Below, piece by piece: positions 35,587-46,474 of a stretch of 64,000 nucleotides of DNA. The DNA is from Heterobilharzia americana (lineage: Eukaryota; Platyhelminthes; Trematoda; Strigeidida; Schistosomatidae). Made by a program: the position numbers and the translations under genes. Numbering within the stretch: position 1 is the stretch's first letter; every line of letters starts with the position of its first letter. The notes under the pieces were generated by a model that had not been told where the DNA came from, did not search any database, and was given only the letters and a program-made list of their open reading frames with translations. The stretch is taken from contig OX104128.1 of NCBI GenBank assembly GCA_944470555.2, positions 62,379,257-62,443,256 of the forward strand, in the 5' to 3' direction.

Positions 35587-35954
35587 ATGGCTATCTCTGC
35601 GGCTCGTGGGAAGCTGATAGCTGTCATAGGTGATGAGGATACATGCACTGGATTCTTACTTAGCGGTACTGGTGAGGTCGATAAAAACCGTCGTCCGAAT
35701 TTCTTTGTTGTTGATAAAAATACGTCACAAAGCGATATCGAAGACGTATTTCGTTCCTTTGTGTCCCGTGACGATATTGCTATAATCCTGATCGTCCAAA
35801 ACGTAGCAGAAATGATACGCCATCTAATAGACTCACATAATGTTCCTATTCCTGCAATTTTGGAGATCCCTAATCGTGACGTCCCGTATGATGCCCAAAA
35901 GATACTATCCTTAAACGAGCGAAAGGTTTATTCAGTGCTGAAGATTTTCGCTAA
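35587..35954 (+). CDS. ATP6V1F: V-type proton ATPase subunit F, with a one-base frameshift
   Basis: The start ATG at 35587 gives [20 protein letters not shown], matching the family N-terminus ([13 protein letters not shown]). It continues [20 protein letters not shown], then [20 protein letters not shown] and [17 protein letters not shown]. Subunit F is a small (about 120 residue) central-stalk protein of the V1 sector that couples ATP hydrolysis to proton pumping. After DAQK the open frame leaves the family, but the next frame, from 35901, reads [17 protein letters not shown] and a stop at 35952-35954, which is the conserved C-terminus. One A is missing from the AAAA run at 35897-35900. With it the protein would be 122 residues, the normal length. 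It is a single exon. Sequencing error is as likely as a real allele. Confidence 0.93.
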
Positions 35955-36074
35955 ATATTTTGAGCAATGTGTCGGAAATTATCGGAAAAAGCATAATATC
36001 TGTGATTTACTTATTTCTGAAATATAACCTTGTTAGTATCTGCAGTTCTTATTGTGATATATAGAAGTCTCCCT

Positions 36075-36099
36075 AAAACTACCAGTTTTTTTTTCAGGA
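36075..36099 (+). promoter_or_regulatory. Strong splice acceptor 2 bases before a start codon (candidate trans-splice site)
   Basis: The sequence accagtttttttttcag|GA ATG places a long T tract and CAG directly before the start of the downstream gene, 145 bases after the stop of V-ATPase F. No AATAAA lies between the genes. In flatworms such an arrangement is typical of spliced-leader acceptors that resolve polycistronic transcripts. A cis-acceptor from an unseen 5' UTR exon is the alternative. Confidence 0.55.
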
Positions 36100-39000
36100 A
36101 TGACTGATTGCAAGCCAGTAACTTCTAACCTCGATCGTAATGCAAAGGAATTTGTACCCCTAGCAGACTTAAGAGAAAAAACTTTGTCGGAAATAAAGGC
36201 CACAGTAGAAGCAATTTTCGATACACGTTCTGCTAACGCTCAAGAAAACCTCAAAAAAGTAAGTGGTTGAAAGTTTAGTGAGTGATGGTACTTTTGATTC
36301 GTTCTTTTTTGTTTACTGAGATGCCATTTGACATCTCTGCCGTTTAAATGGAAGTAGTCACTCTGGTTGAACTAAAGTTCTCTGTCTTTGAGCCGCACTT
36401 TCATTGATATTCCACTGTGAATCATATCTAGTCGATAACAGTCTTGTCAATTAAAGCTAAGGAAACACTTAGTAATACTCAGACACTTTCCACTGTATGC
36501 GACTAATTTACAATACTTATTAGGTGTGGATGTTACTTCAAGTATCCGTGTTTTCCAGAAGTCGAAGAAAATAATGAATGAGCAGGTTCATACCAGACCT
36601 GCTTATGACTATTATTATCATTATACCATAATGTCGCTCCATGGTCCTAGTTCATATTAATTGTTATAGAGTTGAGCGAAAGGTAAATAGTACTTTTTAT
36701 GAGCTGATCAGACAATTGTTCGGACAGTGGGCCCTCATATTATTCCTGACGCTGAAGAAAAACATGCTTAAATGGTAAGTACCGTGAAATTTCCTGAGAT
36801 TTACCTGAGCGTTTTATTGGATAATACTGATTAGATTCTTGCTAGTTTGTTAGTGTGAGGACCATCATGTCACTGAACAAACCGCTCAAGAACGGTAAAA
36901 AATTTCCGTTTCACTTACATTATCTTCCATTTCGCTCATATCGCTACCAGGTTAATTTGGTTTCCGAAGAGATTTATGTGGTTTTCAGTCATATCCCATG
37001 AGCTACGTCAGCCTAATTTAAACAAATGGTTATGCTTTATCAGTGTTTTTAGAGGTATTAGTTTCTATTCTTGCAATGATTTTGATGCTTGTCTCTCAAT
37101 CCTATTTGACAAAACAGTGATGTTTGGGATACCGTTTGCACTAGTTAAGCGTTGAATAACAGTCTTTGATTAGTTAGTATCAGCATCTTGCTCATTTCAA
37201 GAAAACTGAGTTAAATTCGATCACACATGGCAATATTGCTCTATATGCACTTGTTAAATCGTAGGCTTTTTGGACCAGTGGTGACAAAAGCACATTTCTT
37301 TCTCAAACTGTACAGTCCAACCAAACACCTTGGTATGGTCAGGAGTGGGATGAATTCATTTATTTGTCTAAGATGCTTTCAGATGACTGCGCGTTGATCA
37401 GTTCTGTAGCGAAGCCCCTCTCATTGATTTCCTTTCTCCATACCCTCATAAAATACAATCGGTTCCTTGACTGTGGTGTTACCCCATCCTTGTAAATAAT
37501 CAAGGGTAAGTTTTCTGGGTCGGATACCGTATGGCGCTTTAGTACCTGAAGTTCCTCACGGACCTTCGCTCCACCGGGTTCTAGGACCCTGTCAGTGTTG
37601 ATTACCATACTACCTACTTAACATACCGTCCCACTAGAACTAGGCTTCTTGATGTCAGTGGATTGGATGAGGTGGGATAGCTTCCTGGTATTGTCAGAAG
37701 CAAGAGCCGTTATTTGACCAGACTTCGATAGCTATCTTGGAATTGAGTTTACTGTACTCGTAGCAACTAACTTATATGTTGACCCGTTTGAAACGACGAT
37801 TATCGAAGTCCAAGCAGGTGCTTCTGAAGAAGTGATATTCTTGAGCACACCCACGATATTGTTAGCAAATTCCAATGTCATATGTTTGAACTCAGGTTTT
37901 AGAAGCAGGAGAAAGAAGCCAGCTAAAACTCGCTATGGTTGCGCCAGAAGTTAGGGCTCAATTGTGATCTGCGTGGAGCTGTTGAAGGGGACCCTTGTTA
38001 TCGGACCTGAGACTAACCAACGTAGGCGAATCTTTGCTGAACATAGACACTCCAGCTAACATTTCGAGCGCATTTGGTAGTGAAGTTCTACCTTACTCTT
38101 AGCTCCATTCTGATTGCAGTCGGGTTGAATGATTGCAAAGATGAAATATTGTTTACTTTGACAGTTACGCTCTAACTTTAATCGAATGTTCTAGCCAAAC
38201 AGCACGCAACTAATTTGTACTGGAGATTCAGTCAACTAGCAAAGCCTCAAATATACTATTCGCTGCAACACCAGAACGACCAGATGGTGCTGCCACAAGG
38301 TCCTTGAATTAACCCATGGTAAGATTTTTGAGCTGATAGGTCCGGAAGCTGTATAAAGCATCTCATCAGAATCTTGCTTGCAGGTCTCTGAGACACATTG
38401 TGAATAAAAGTTGAAGCTTTCCGCAGTCCTTGTCAACCAGTCTTATCTGTTCTACATCAAGGTACCAACTTTAAAAGTAGGTGGCATACAAGGTTTCAGA
38501 ATCCTAAAGTGAAGCACAAAATTTTTGTGGGAACTGTGACCAGTGAAAATAGTACACACAGAACAGGATGAATTAGCAAAAGGTTCATTATACAGCAACA
38601 GTGGCTTCTTAAAAAAAACTTGATAAATGCTTTGAAAAACACAAAATCAACATAGCATCTCGTACACAGGTGCATCGATGTGAGTTGCCCACTTCACGGT
38701 AGTACACGAAAACAAGTGTATACGGGGAGAAGAAATTTAAAAAGTCAGGTAAGTCAAAACATGCAAGCTTTAGAAGACGTCGAGGAGTGAATACAACTCC
38801 GTTAATGTGACCAATTTCCAGTCTTCAACCATTGATTTCAATGGTCTCGAGGAGCCAGCCAGGTAGTCTACGGGTCTATACACGACTCAGATCAACAGTT
38901 AGGGTTTTCATACACTAGTATCATGCCAGCCTAGTCACCGTGGACCCTCTTCCAGTCTAACCCAATCTCCCTTTGCATTGCACGTCGAGGTGGGCAGTGG

Positions 39001-41856
39001 CTCAGCATATGCAGTACGTGTCCAAGCTACAGTCGACAAAGATTCGCGACCTCATCGATTTGACTGACTTGCTTTCCTTGCCTAGTGCCCTTCCCCTGAC
39101 CTCTAACATTGCTCACCTGATGATTCTTGCCATACGTAAGCAATGTTACGAAGGCACCTGGAACCGCTTTATATCTTTTACTTCCAACTGCCACTTCTAA
39201 GCCATTTAACAGGACAGAACGGACTGCAACGCAGTGTACGTGTCCTTTTACAGGTAGTCGGATATCTCACCAATGCCCTAGATAATGCAAGCTGGCAAAT
39301 GCAAAATGGACCTGTATCCGAGCTGAGATTTCGTCAGGGTCCAGTCCGTTTGGTCTAATGCAACTCCCCAAGTAAGTGAAGTGGTCGGCTCCACTCCCCA
39401 TCTTTGAAATAGTAGTTGCAGACTATTTTTGGAGTATCATCTTACATTTGGCAGGTGCCAGCGAGAGGCATGCGAAACATATTCAGATTTCTACCCAACG
39501 CGTTCAGAAGACCCCGCATTTCGTCAGCGTCTTCGCTTAACAGGACAATATCGTCTGCATGCTCAACCAGATAACCTCCAGGGGGTAGATCTATCCCTCT
39601 GAAGTCAGAAGTACTTAAGGTTATGTTCTTTAGTGTGTCTGTGACGAAGTTAAATAGGAACGGTGACAGTGGGCATCCTTGGCAAATACCACTAGTTGTC
39701 TTCAGTCTTGATGACAGCTCTCCATAAGCCTTTACGCAGCTATATGAGTTCGAGTAGAAAGCTGTGATTATTGTTATATAGTTGTTCGGTACTCTCTTCA
39801 CAGTCAGACACTGCCATAACGCCTCGCTGTTGACAGTGTCGAATAGTGCCTTCAAGAAATATGACAAGTGTCGATCGTAGGCCGGTAGGTGTGCGTGTGT
39901 CCCCGAATCTGTCTGAGAATCTGGCTAATGCATCCTTATCTAACCCTGTGTGACGCCTGGCTGGTTTTCTCGAGTTTGCTGTTCTCGAGCTGCAATTAGG
40001 CGTCGGATAACTACGGGTCCTAGGATCGTGGATGCAATGCTAGTCAAACTGTTTCCCCTGTAATTCCATATTAGGTTTCTTTATTTGATATACAGCACAT
40101 AGTGATACAGTATTATTTACTTGATACCGCTTCGGGCATAAATTACTGCCTATAATCATTTCACATTGATATGATTATGCGCAATAATTTATGCTCGGGA
40201 CATCATTCAGTGTTTCTTACTAAGATATGCCAGTTTCACGTTAGGTCTCTTGGACAGTTACTTAGCAGTACCAGGTCCTATGTTTATTTTGGTTGATTAA
40301 CTTCAATCTGACCTATTTCTTCCTATATATATCCTTATTTGTGTAAAAAATGTTTCAGGGAACATACTTGCGCTTGTAATGGAGTTTCGGGGAAACATCT
40401 CAACTGGTTTCTAATTGCCTGACGATGAACATATGATTTCTGATCGACACTCATTGAGATTTTTGCAGTATGTTTGTAGTTTTAGCTCTTCGGCTCAGTA
40501 ATTCCATTTTCAAGCAGTGGCTCTCTAGTCGGATTTCCCTTTCATGCACTTCAGTCCAGGCAACCGCGTATTATTGTGAACAGTCACAAAATACGAGTGC
40601 TTCAGTCTCCCGAGTTTGTATTTTTATTGGTCGCTCGCGTCGGAATATATGATTATTTTCTTTGAGTGTATTAGTGGTAAAATAGTTTGCCCAGTTATTA
40701 GGTGCTATAATAGCTATGATAGCGTAACTGGGTTTGAGGTTTGTATAAAACAAATAATCTGATTAGTTTTTCCTGTTGCTATCTTTTACTTTGTTGTCTA
40801 TCACTCATACTTCTTTTTTGTTTCGCAGGTTAAGGCTGTTGCTGAGCTCTCATCACCAACTGCAGCCCTACTAGTTGGTGAATTCCTAGCCCAGTTAACC
40901 ACGTCAAATGTTAATCGAGTTGGTGTAGGGTTTCGATGCCTCAAAGATGTACGAGCTCATTTGCCTGTTGCGAAAGGAAATGAAGTTGAAAGTGCAGTTT
41001 TCGAACGTGTCAAAACAATGACTCAGGAAGTTATATCAAGCAATGCCTTAAGTCACTTATGTGTGATTCACAAAAGTTGTCATGCGGCTCTTCCACATCT
41101 GGTTTAGAAATGCACGTAGGATCCGAAAATATACCAGATGAAAAATCATCAGTTGAACATGTGTTCGCCTTGGTTACATTCTTGAGGTTTCTTATTACTA
41201 ATCTCAATACTACCGAGGACTGTGAAGCCTATGTATGTGCTCCACCTATTCAACCTTGTATAGATTTCTGCTCACTTGTAGATACTGTTTGTGACCTCCA
41301 ACTTCATTCTGAAAGGATAAGGAATCCTGTTGAGTCGAATGAAACCAGTATGTCCCTCCTGGATACTTCGTGTGCTCTGTTATCCGAATCCAATTGGAAC
41401 AGCTTGTTGTATCACTTATTTGATGGTTTTTCTCAAGGGCTTATTCACTTCAGTTCCGTCCTGACAAGCGTTAACGTGAGAGTTCTAGATGGATCATGGC
41501 AACGTACGTGTAGTGTGGATGATCGTGATATTAATTGCGGAATTTCTCAAGACTATGCACCTGCGTCATATCTTTCCATGTTAATAAATAAATGTTTGAC
41601 AAGTATGCGTGCACTGCTTATAGAAGAACAGTTGCCCATGAAGATTCTACGATCTACTGCTCTGGACTTGTTGATGTACGCCTCCGAAATGGCTGCTCTT
41701 CAGAATGCCACCTGTTCAAATTGGACAGAGTCAAATCAATTGTGCGAAGAGATATGTTCAGATATGAATCTATCTAACGAATCTTTAGAAGAATTAGACG
41801 AAGAACAGGCAGCTGACTTTCAAAGTTTCTTAAAAGAATCCGGTCAATTGCCTTGA
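36100..41856 (+). CDS. PAM2-motif protein, probably PAIP1/MIF4G-like (three exons)
   Basis: Exon 1 (36100-36258, 53 codons, donor gtaagt) begins MTDCKPVTSNLDRNAKEFVP. SNLDRNAKEFVP is a near-exact PAM2 motif, which docks on the MLLE domain of poly(A)-binding protein. Exon 2 starts at 40829 after ttttgtttcgcag and reads VKAVAELSSPTAALLVGEFL and then FRCLKDVRAHLPV. A short intron ending ctggtttag at 41107 joins it in frame to exon 3, which reads HVFALVTFLRFLITNL and ends AADFQSFLKESGQLP. The donor is either 41052 (56 base intron) or 41076 (32 bases); both keep the frame, giving 376 or 384 residues. The helical repeats and the FALVTFLRFL segment suggest a MIF4G fold as in PAIP1, a translation stimulator, but this is inference. 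The 4570 base intron 1 is filled with repeats. Confidence 0.7.
37690..38480. repeat. Unidentified dispersed repeat, copy 1
   Basis: This stretch matches 60610-61400 in the same orientation: shared blocks include gttgacccgt, ctgtgccagaagtt, a gctgttgaagggg/gctgtggaggg block and gattcagtc/aattcagtcga. No protein motif is seen. It lies in intron 1 of the PAM2-motif gene. Confidence 0.5.
38640..40060 (-). mobile_element. Non-LTR retrotransposon 3' part in an intron
   Basis: On the minus strand the frame 39867-39442 reads FDTVNSEALWQCLTVKRVP (palm motif A region), SSRLKTTSGICQGCPLSPFL (motif B) and LVEHADDIVLLSEDADEM (the catalytic A-D-D box, intact). The 3' end at 38640-38850 matches the family tail (caagctttagaagacg and the block after it, reverse complement of 42540-42610). 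The element is 5'-truncated near 40060, where a different inverted repeat begins. Closest relative in the window is 49480-50980. Confidence 0.8.
40070..40200. repeat. Inverted repeat (imperfect palindrome)
   Basis: The arm gggcataaattactgcctat aatcat and the arm atgatt atgcgcaataatttatgctc are near reverse complements around a centre at about 40160. Each arm matches the tail at 53000-53100 (gataatttatgctcgaaac, then aagtaaataatactgtatca) once on each strand. So two copies of one element tail meet head to head here. Confidence 0.65.
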
Positions 41857-41864
41857 AATATCTG

Positions 41865-41870
41865 AATAAA
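41865..41870 (+). terminator. Poly(A) signal of the PAM2-motif gene
   Basis: AATAAA lies 9 bases after the stop codon at 41854-41856. It is the only canonical signal close by and implies a very short 3' UTR. Confidence 0.6.
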
Positions 41871-42129
41871 AACGACAATAATATACTTTGTTCAGTTGAT
41901 TCAATCTCGTTCATCCAAAAACTGTCTTTCTTTATGTATAAATGATCCGGCTTAGGTGTATAACAAACTATTCTGTGTTCCAGCAATGTATTTTATTGAT
42001 TGTATTATATGTGCATTCTAAAGCATTTTAAATTCTACCTCTGTATTTACGTAGACATAATTTACCATTGTATTATTGTCCTTTTAGTCTTGATGTACTT
42101 TTTTTTTAAAATAAGTTAAAAATGTTTAG

Positions 42130-43480
42130 CAAAAGACTGTTTGTTAGCTTGCGCCATCTCTAGGGCCAACGAGATATCCATGAGAAGGCGCGTATAATGC
42201 GCTGCAGTGAGACATGACCATTGAAAGTGGAAGATATCGAGAGATTAAACTCTTTCGAACGTAGGTGTCTTCGTTGCATCATCCGTGTATGGTGAAATCA
42301 CGTGTAAGCAGTGTCGAGGTTGCAGGAAGAGCACTAGGCAAGTTCACTGAAGTTGTAAACCTTCACTTATTGAGGTGGTTTGGACACGTCGCATATCCCC
42401 AGTCGCCATCCACCTTGATGTGAAATGCTAGGAGTTGCAAGGAAGTTTAGGATGATCAGATCAAGATGTGACACCAGTGCACGTAATCTGACTGTTGATG
42501 TGAGCTGTGTAGACCATAGAAACCATTGGTTGAAGACTCCTGGTGAAAATCGGTCACAGTGGTGTAGATGTATTCACTCTCTGGCGTCTTCTAAAGCTTG
42601 AATATTCGCACTGACCTTTTCTTTCAAATTGTTTATTCAATCACAGCCTTGTCTCTTGATATCATTCTTTGTCCGTTCACATATTGTTTGGATACTACTA
42701 TGAAGTGTGGCGACTTAAGCCGATGCGCTTGTGTGCGAGGTTCGTTGATCTTATCTGACAAGTACGGAGGACGGTAGCTGTGGATTATTGAGATTAATTG
42801 AAGTGCTGGCTGGCACATAACTGCTGGTCTCAATTACTGAGTGTCATAGTCTGCAAGTAGACGGGGAAAATCCTCTCATAGTAACCACAGGGGTATCAGT
42901 CTAACATTGTCTAAGATCCTAGGTTCAGTAGACATTAGAAACCAAGTGGAGGTCTGAAACAGAAAACCCGACAAACCAGGTAGATTTTAGACCCGATCGT
43001 AGGCCTGTTTACCAGATACTCACCCTCCGTCAGGCTCTGGAACACAGGCACTGATGTCCGACACTAACTGCATTCCCAGACGTTAAAACAGCATTTGATT
43101 CCGTCAGTCGAGAGGTTCTATGACAGAGTGTCACTAACGGGGTTGCAGGGTAAGTGCATAATTGGTAAAGGCTCTGTACTCAAATACCTATCAGCGAATG
43201 AGGGTTTGTGGTAGGGTATCATGAGTATAGTACGTCCACTCTTGTTTTATTTTATCATAGGCGTAATTATGAGGGTCTCCCTCTCGTTATATCACTACAA
43301 GGGTTGGTTTTTCACATGAAATTTCTCAGTAAACGTAGAATACTCCGAGGACATAGTCCTGTTCAGTGAACACACTGACAGTATTCAGAGTCGTCTGGAT
43401 AAGTTGAGAATGTTTAGGATAGGTTTCTTATCACCTGAACGTGCACTGCCGTTCCATGCATAGTCTTGTTGGTGCAGGCT
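42130..43480 (+). mobile_element. Non-LTR fragments: C-terminal end and tail, then an RT piece
   Basis: From 42130 the plus strand carries the post-RT C-terminal region (MRRRVYNALQ-like at 42185; LLRWFGHVAYPQ at 42367) and the 3' UTR to about 42750. From 42850 it restarts at the RT: gtaaccacaggggtatcagt (NHRGISL), agcatttgattccgtcagtc (AFDSVSREVL palm motif A) and traces to about 43480. As at 12620-13560 the order shows two juxtaposed copies. All frames are broken. Confidence 0.7.
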
Positions 43481-43499
43481 CTGGAAATAGAACTTGATG

Positions 43500-46470
43500 G
43501 CTGTTTGTTCTCTGCTTCATGACTTAATGGGTATTGGGGATTTATGCTGAATTCGATGATGCACTATAGGAATTTAAAGATTATGATTAGATTTTAGGGT
43601 GAGCGATTTTAGAGCATACCCCCCCCCCGCATGGACGTTTTGTTCCCATTACCTGATATTTATGGGAAATGAAAACCATGAAATTAGCAAGTAGTGCGAA
43701 GAAATATGTCCTAACATAAATCTAGCTATAACCAGTGACATCCTGTCAACGACTGGAGACTCGAGAACAACCGCATAGTTGCTCCCAGCTTCACTGTTCA
43801 CTTCAGGGCCATTTGATACACACTAAAGGATAGGGGAATTCTGTAGTCCTACCAATAAGTCTGTACTCTTATTTCATTGAGTATATTACAAGTACGTGAT
43901 CAGCAAAACAGAGAAGTTGAGTTGCATTCATGTAGGAAGATTTCTACTCGTATCTTCTGACAAACTGTTTATAAACATCAAGTATTTAGTTAGTCGTCGG
44001 AAAATCAGTTATCGCAACCGGAGCAGCTGTACATTTTTATACATGTAAAATTTCCAGCATACAGAATAAACGGAACTACTATTAGCAACAAACTTGGTCT
44101 TGTATTTTTATATTGAATCTGGAGGTTTTTGGAGACTTATTAATTGATTTCAGGTTGGAATTCATCATGCACTGCACTGACATCTGGGTCGGAATCCACT
44201 GGTCGATATTTCCTTATTACACTATGTCAGTTCCACTTACATGTCATAAGATATATTTAAATCATTTGTTGTTAGATATCAGAAGTAAGTAGCTGATGAA
44301 AAAGAATAAATCCATGGTATCATGTTCTGTTTAATTTCATTCAGGAAAATATAAGTGTATACACGTTACAATATACCATATGATCAGCGTGTTCGTTAAA
44401 ATGCTCAGCAATTCACGAAGATAGCGTAAACAGGAAAACACAAGATAAACAAGTAGCACACTGATCAAGAGAATACGGATATACACAGCGTGGGATAAAT
44501 TCCATTTTGTTTTTTCTTAAAACTCGAAAAATCAAACCGGTATCTCATAATGAAATGCTACACAGTACCAAAGTACCGTCATTCATGTAACAGTCTATGC
44601 TTTCAAAAGAATATTTAGCTACAATGATCATATCATTCTTGATGTTTGCATAAAACAAGAAGCAATTTTATCAATAAGTGTAAATTTTAATTATGTACAA
44701 CAATAAAAATGATTGAAGTTAGGCATATGTAAGTTTCCTCTTCATAACTGCACAACACCCATAATGATGCTATTGACATAGTTAATGTTACATATTTGAT
44801 TTAGCCTCCCATCGTTCTTTCGCCTGAAAACTAAAAAGGGATAGATCAATCAGATAATTTCAATAGACTGTCAGTCATCAATGAGTATTCAGTATTACTG
44901 TAAAAATCACTGACCACTCCAGTTGACGTATGGAACAAAATAGAGAATTTACGGTTGATACGCTTTAAAAATTAACAAGTAGATGAAGGGTAATAAGATG
45001 ACTGGAATTTTGAAAATGCTAACCGACTTCGAGGTATATTAGCAGCCCTAAATTCTTAAGCTTTAACATGTCGATTACAATACTCAGGCAAGTTGTCAGC
45101 AATTTTATAGGTTAATAATCTTTAGTTCAGCCACCTTTCAAAGTAATCCTACTTCATCAAACATAAGATATCAAGTTAGAAATCGGTTAGTATATGTAAC
45201 ACATCCTAGACAGCTCATTCGGTCAACTATGCGAGAAATAAATCGAAGTGAATATTAGAAGTGCAAGTTAGATGTTAGAATGTCGAATCAGGTTAATGCT
45301 GATGCTTCATGAAACCGCTCGTGTAGCTATGATTCACCGATTAAGACAACCGAATTCCCCTTCGTGAGTCACCGATTAGAAACTCACTCAGTATACCGAG
45401 ATTTGAGCATTATCAACACTCACACAACAGATGTGGTTTATTATCTATTTCATGGACATGTAATTGTTTGATTTTGTCATACTAACTTTACTATGAAATT
45501 CCGTCGTCGATGTTAGTCCCCAACTTAGGTTACGCAAGAAACTTCAGAAGTTCAGAACAAAAGATGGTTCAAAGATCTATCCGAAATAAAGTCATGGATG
45601 TACACTGTTAAAGAGAACCAAACTGAGAGGGAGCAACTATTTAGTTCTTCTTTATTTTCAATAGTTCTCTACCTCATCCTTTTCCATGAGGGCGTCTGCT
45701 ATGAAATCACTTAGGTATCAGAGAAAATAGCGTTAAGCAAATATACTAAAATAGGAAGGATAGAGTAGATTCATCCTGCTAGTTTGTGCCATCTCACAAT
45801 ATAATTCTATCCGTAGAACTGACATCATAATAAAATTACAATACTAATTGTCATTACTAGGTAGTTTGCAATTACATATCATTCAATTATTTGCCTTGAA
45901 AGCACACGTTTGACTGGGAGTCACAAACCTCATTGTCATGAAACTTTATGTAATAATTAGTGATAATTACAGTAAACAGAGTGTTACTGTATCGCTATAC
46001 AGCCGTGCGCCTGACATACACACGGGTATATTAGGATAAAAATATTGACTGGATTAGAAGTCAGTTTGGTAGTATCATAAAATAGGAAGTAAACCCAATC
46101 TACTTATCTGGTTTTCAGGTAAGTATTATTACTATTATTATGGTGATAGACTATTTTGAAAACTTTTGAAGTAGTTAGCTCAAAATATATTTTAGTAATG
46201 ACTAGACTTATGAAACACTTAGGCTCATAATATAGTCAGTCAGTATATCACTAGTGGTATTACTGCGTAACAGATCAAGTTACCAGACTTCACATCGATA
46301 GTACAACGAACTACAAAATAATACGCAGAAGACAGGTAAAAATAAACAGTGAAATCAAAAGTTGTAGAAAGCCACAAGAGAATATGGACAAGTTAAGCAA
46401 ATAATTAAACTTCTAGATGCGCCTGGGTCACTACAATCGATTCTGGGGCTTATCACATACAGCATACTAT
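43500..46470. other. AT-rich intergenic region, no gene seen
   Basis: No open frame of note on either strand, no recognised repeat apart from a run of nine C at 43620-43629 and a weak SINE-like remnant near 44100-44200 (aattcatcatgcactgcac). Confidence 0.5.
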
Positions 46471-46474
46471 GAGC

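Noticed and set aside
45781..46470. Searched for tRNA or snRNA genes in the AT-rich intergenic region
   Set aside because: No A/B box pair or conserved snRNA motif with compatible folding was seen.
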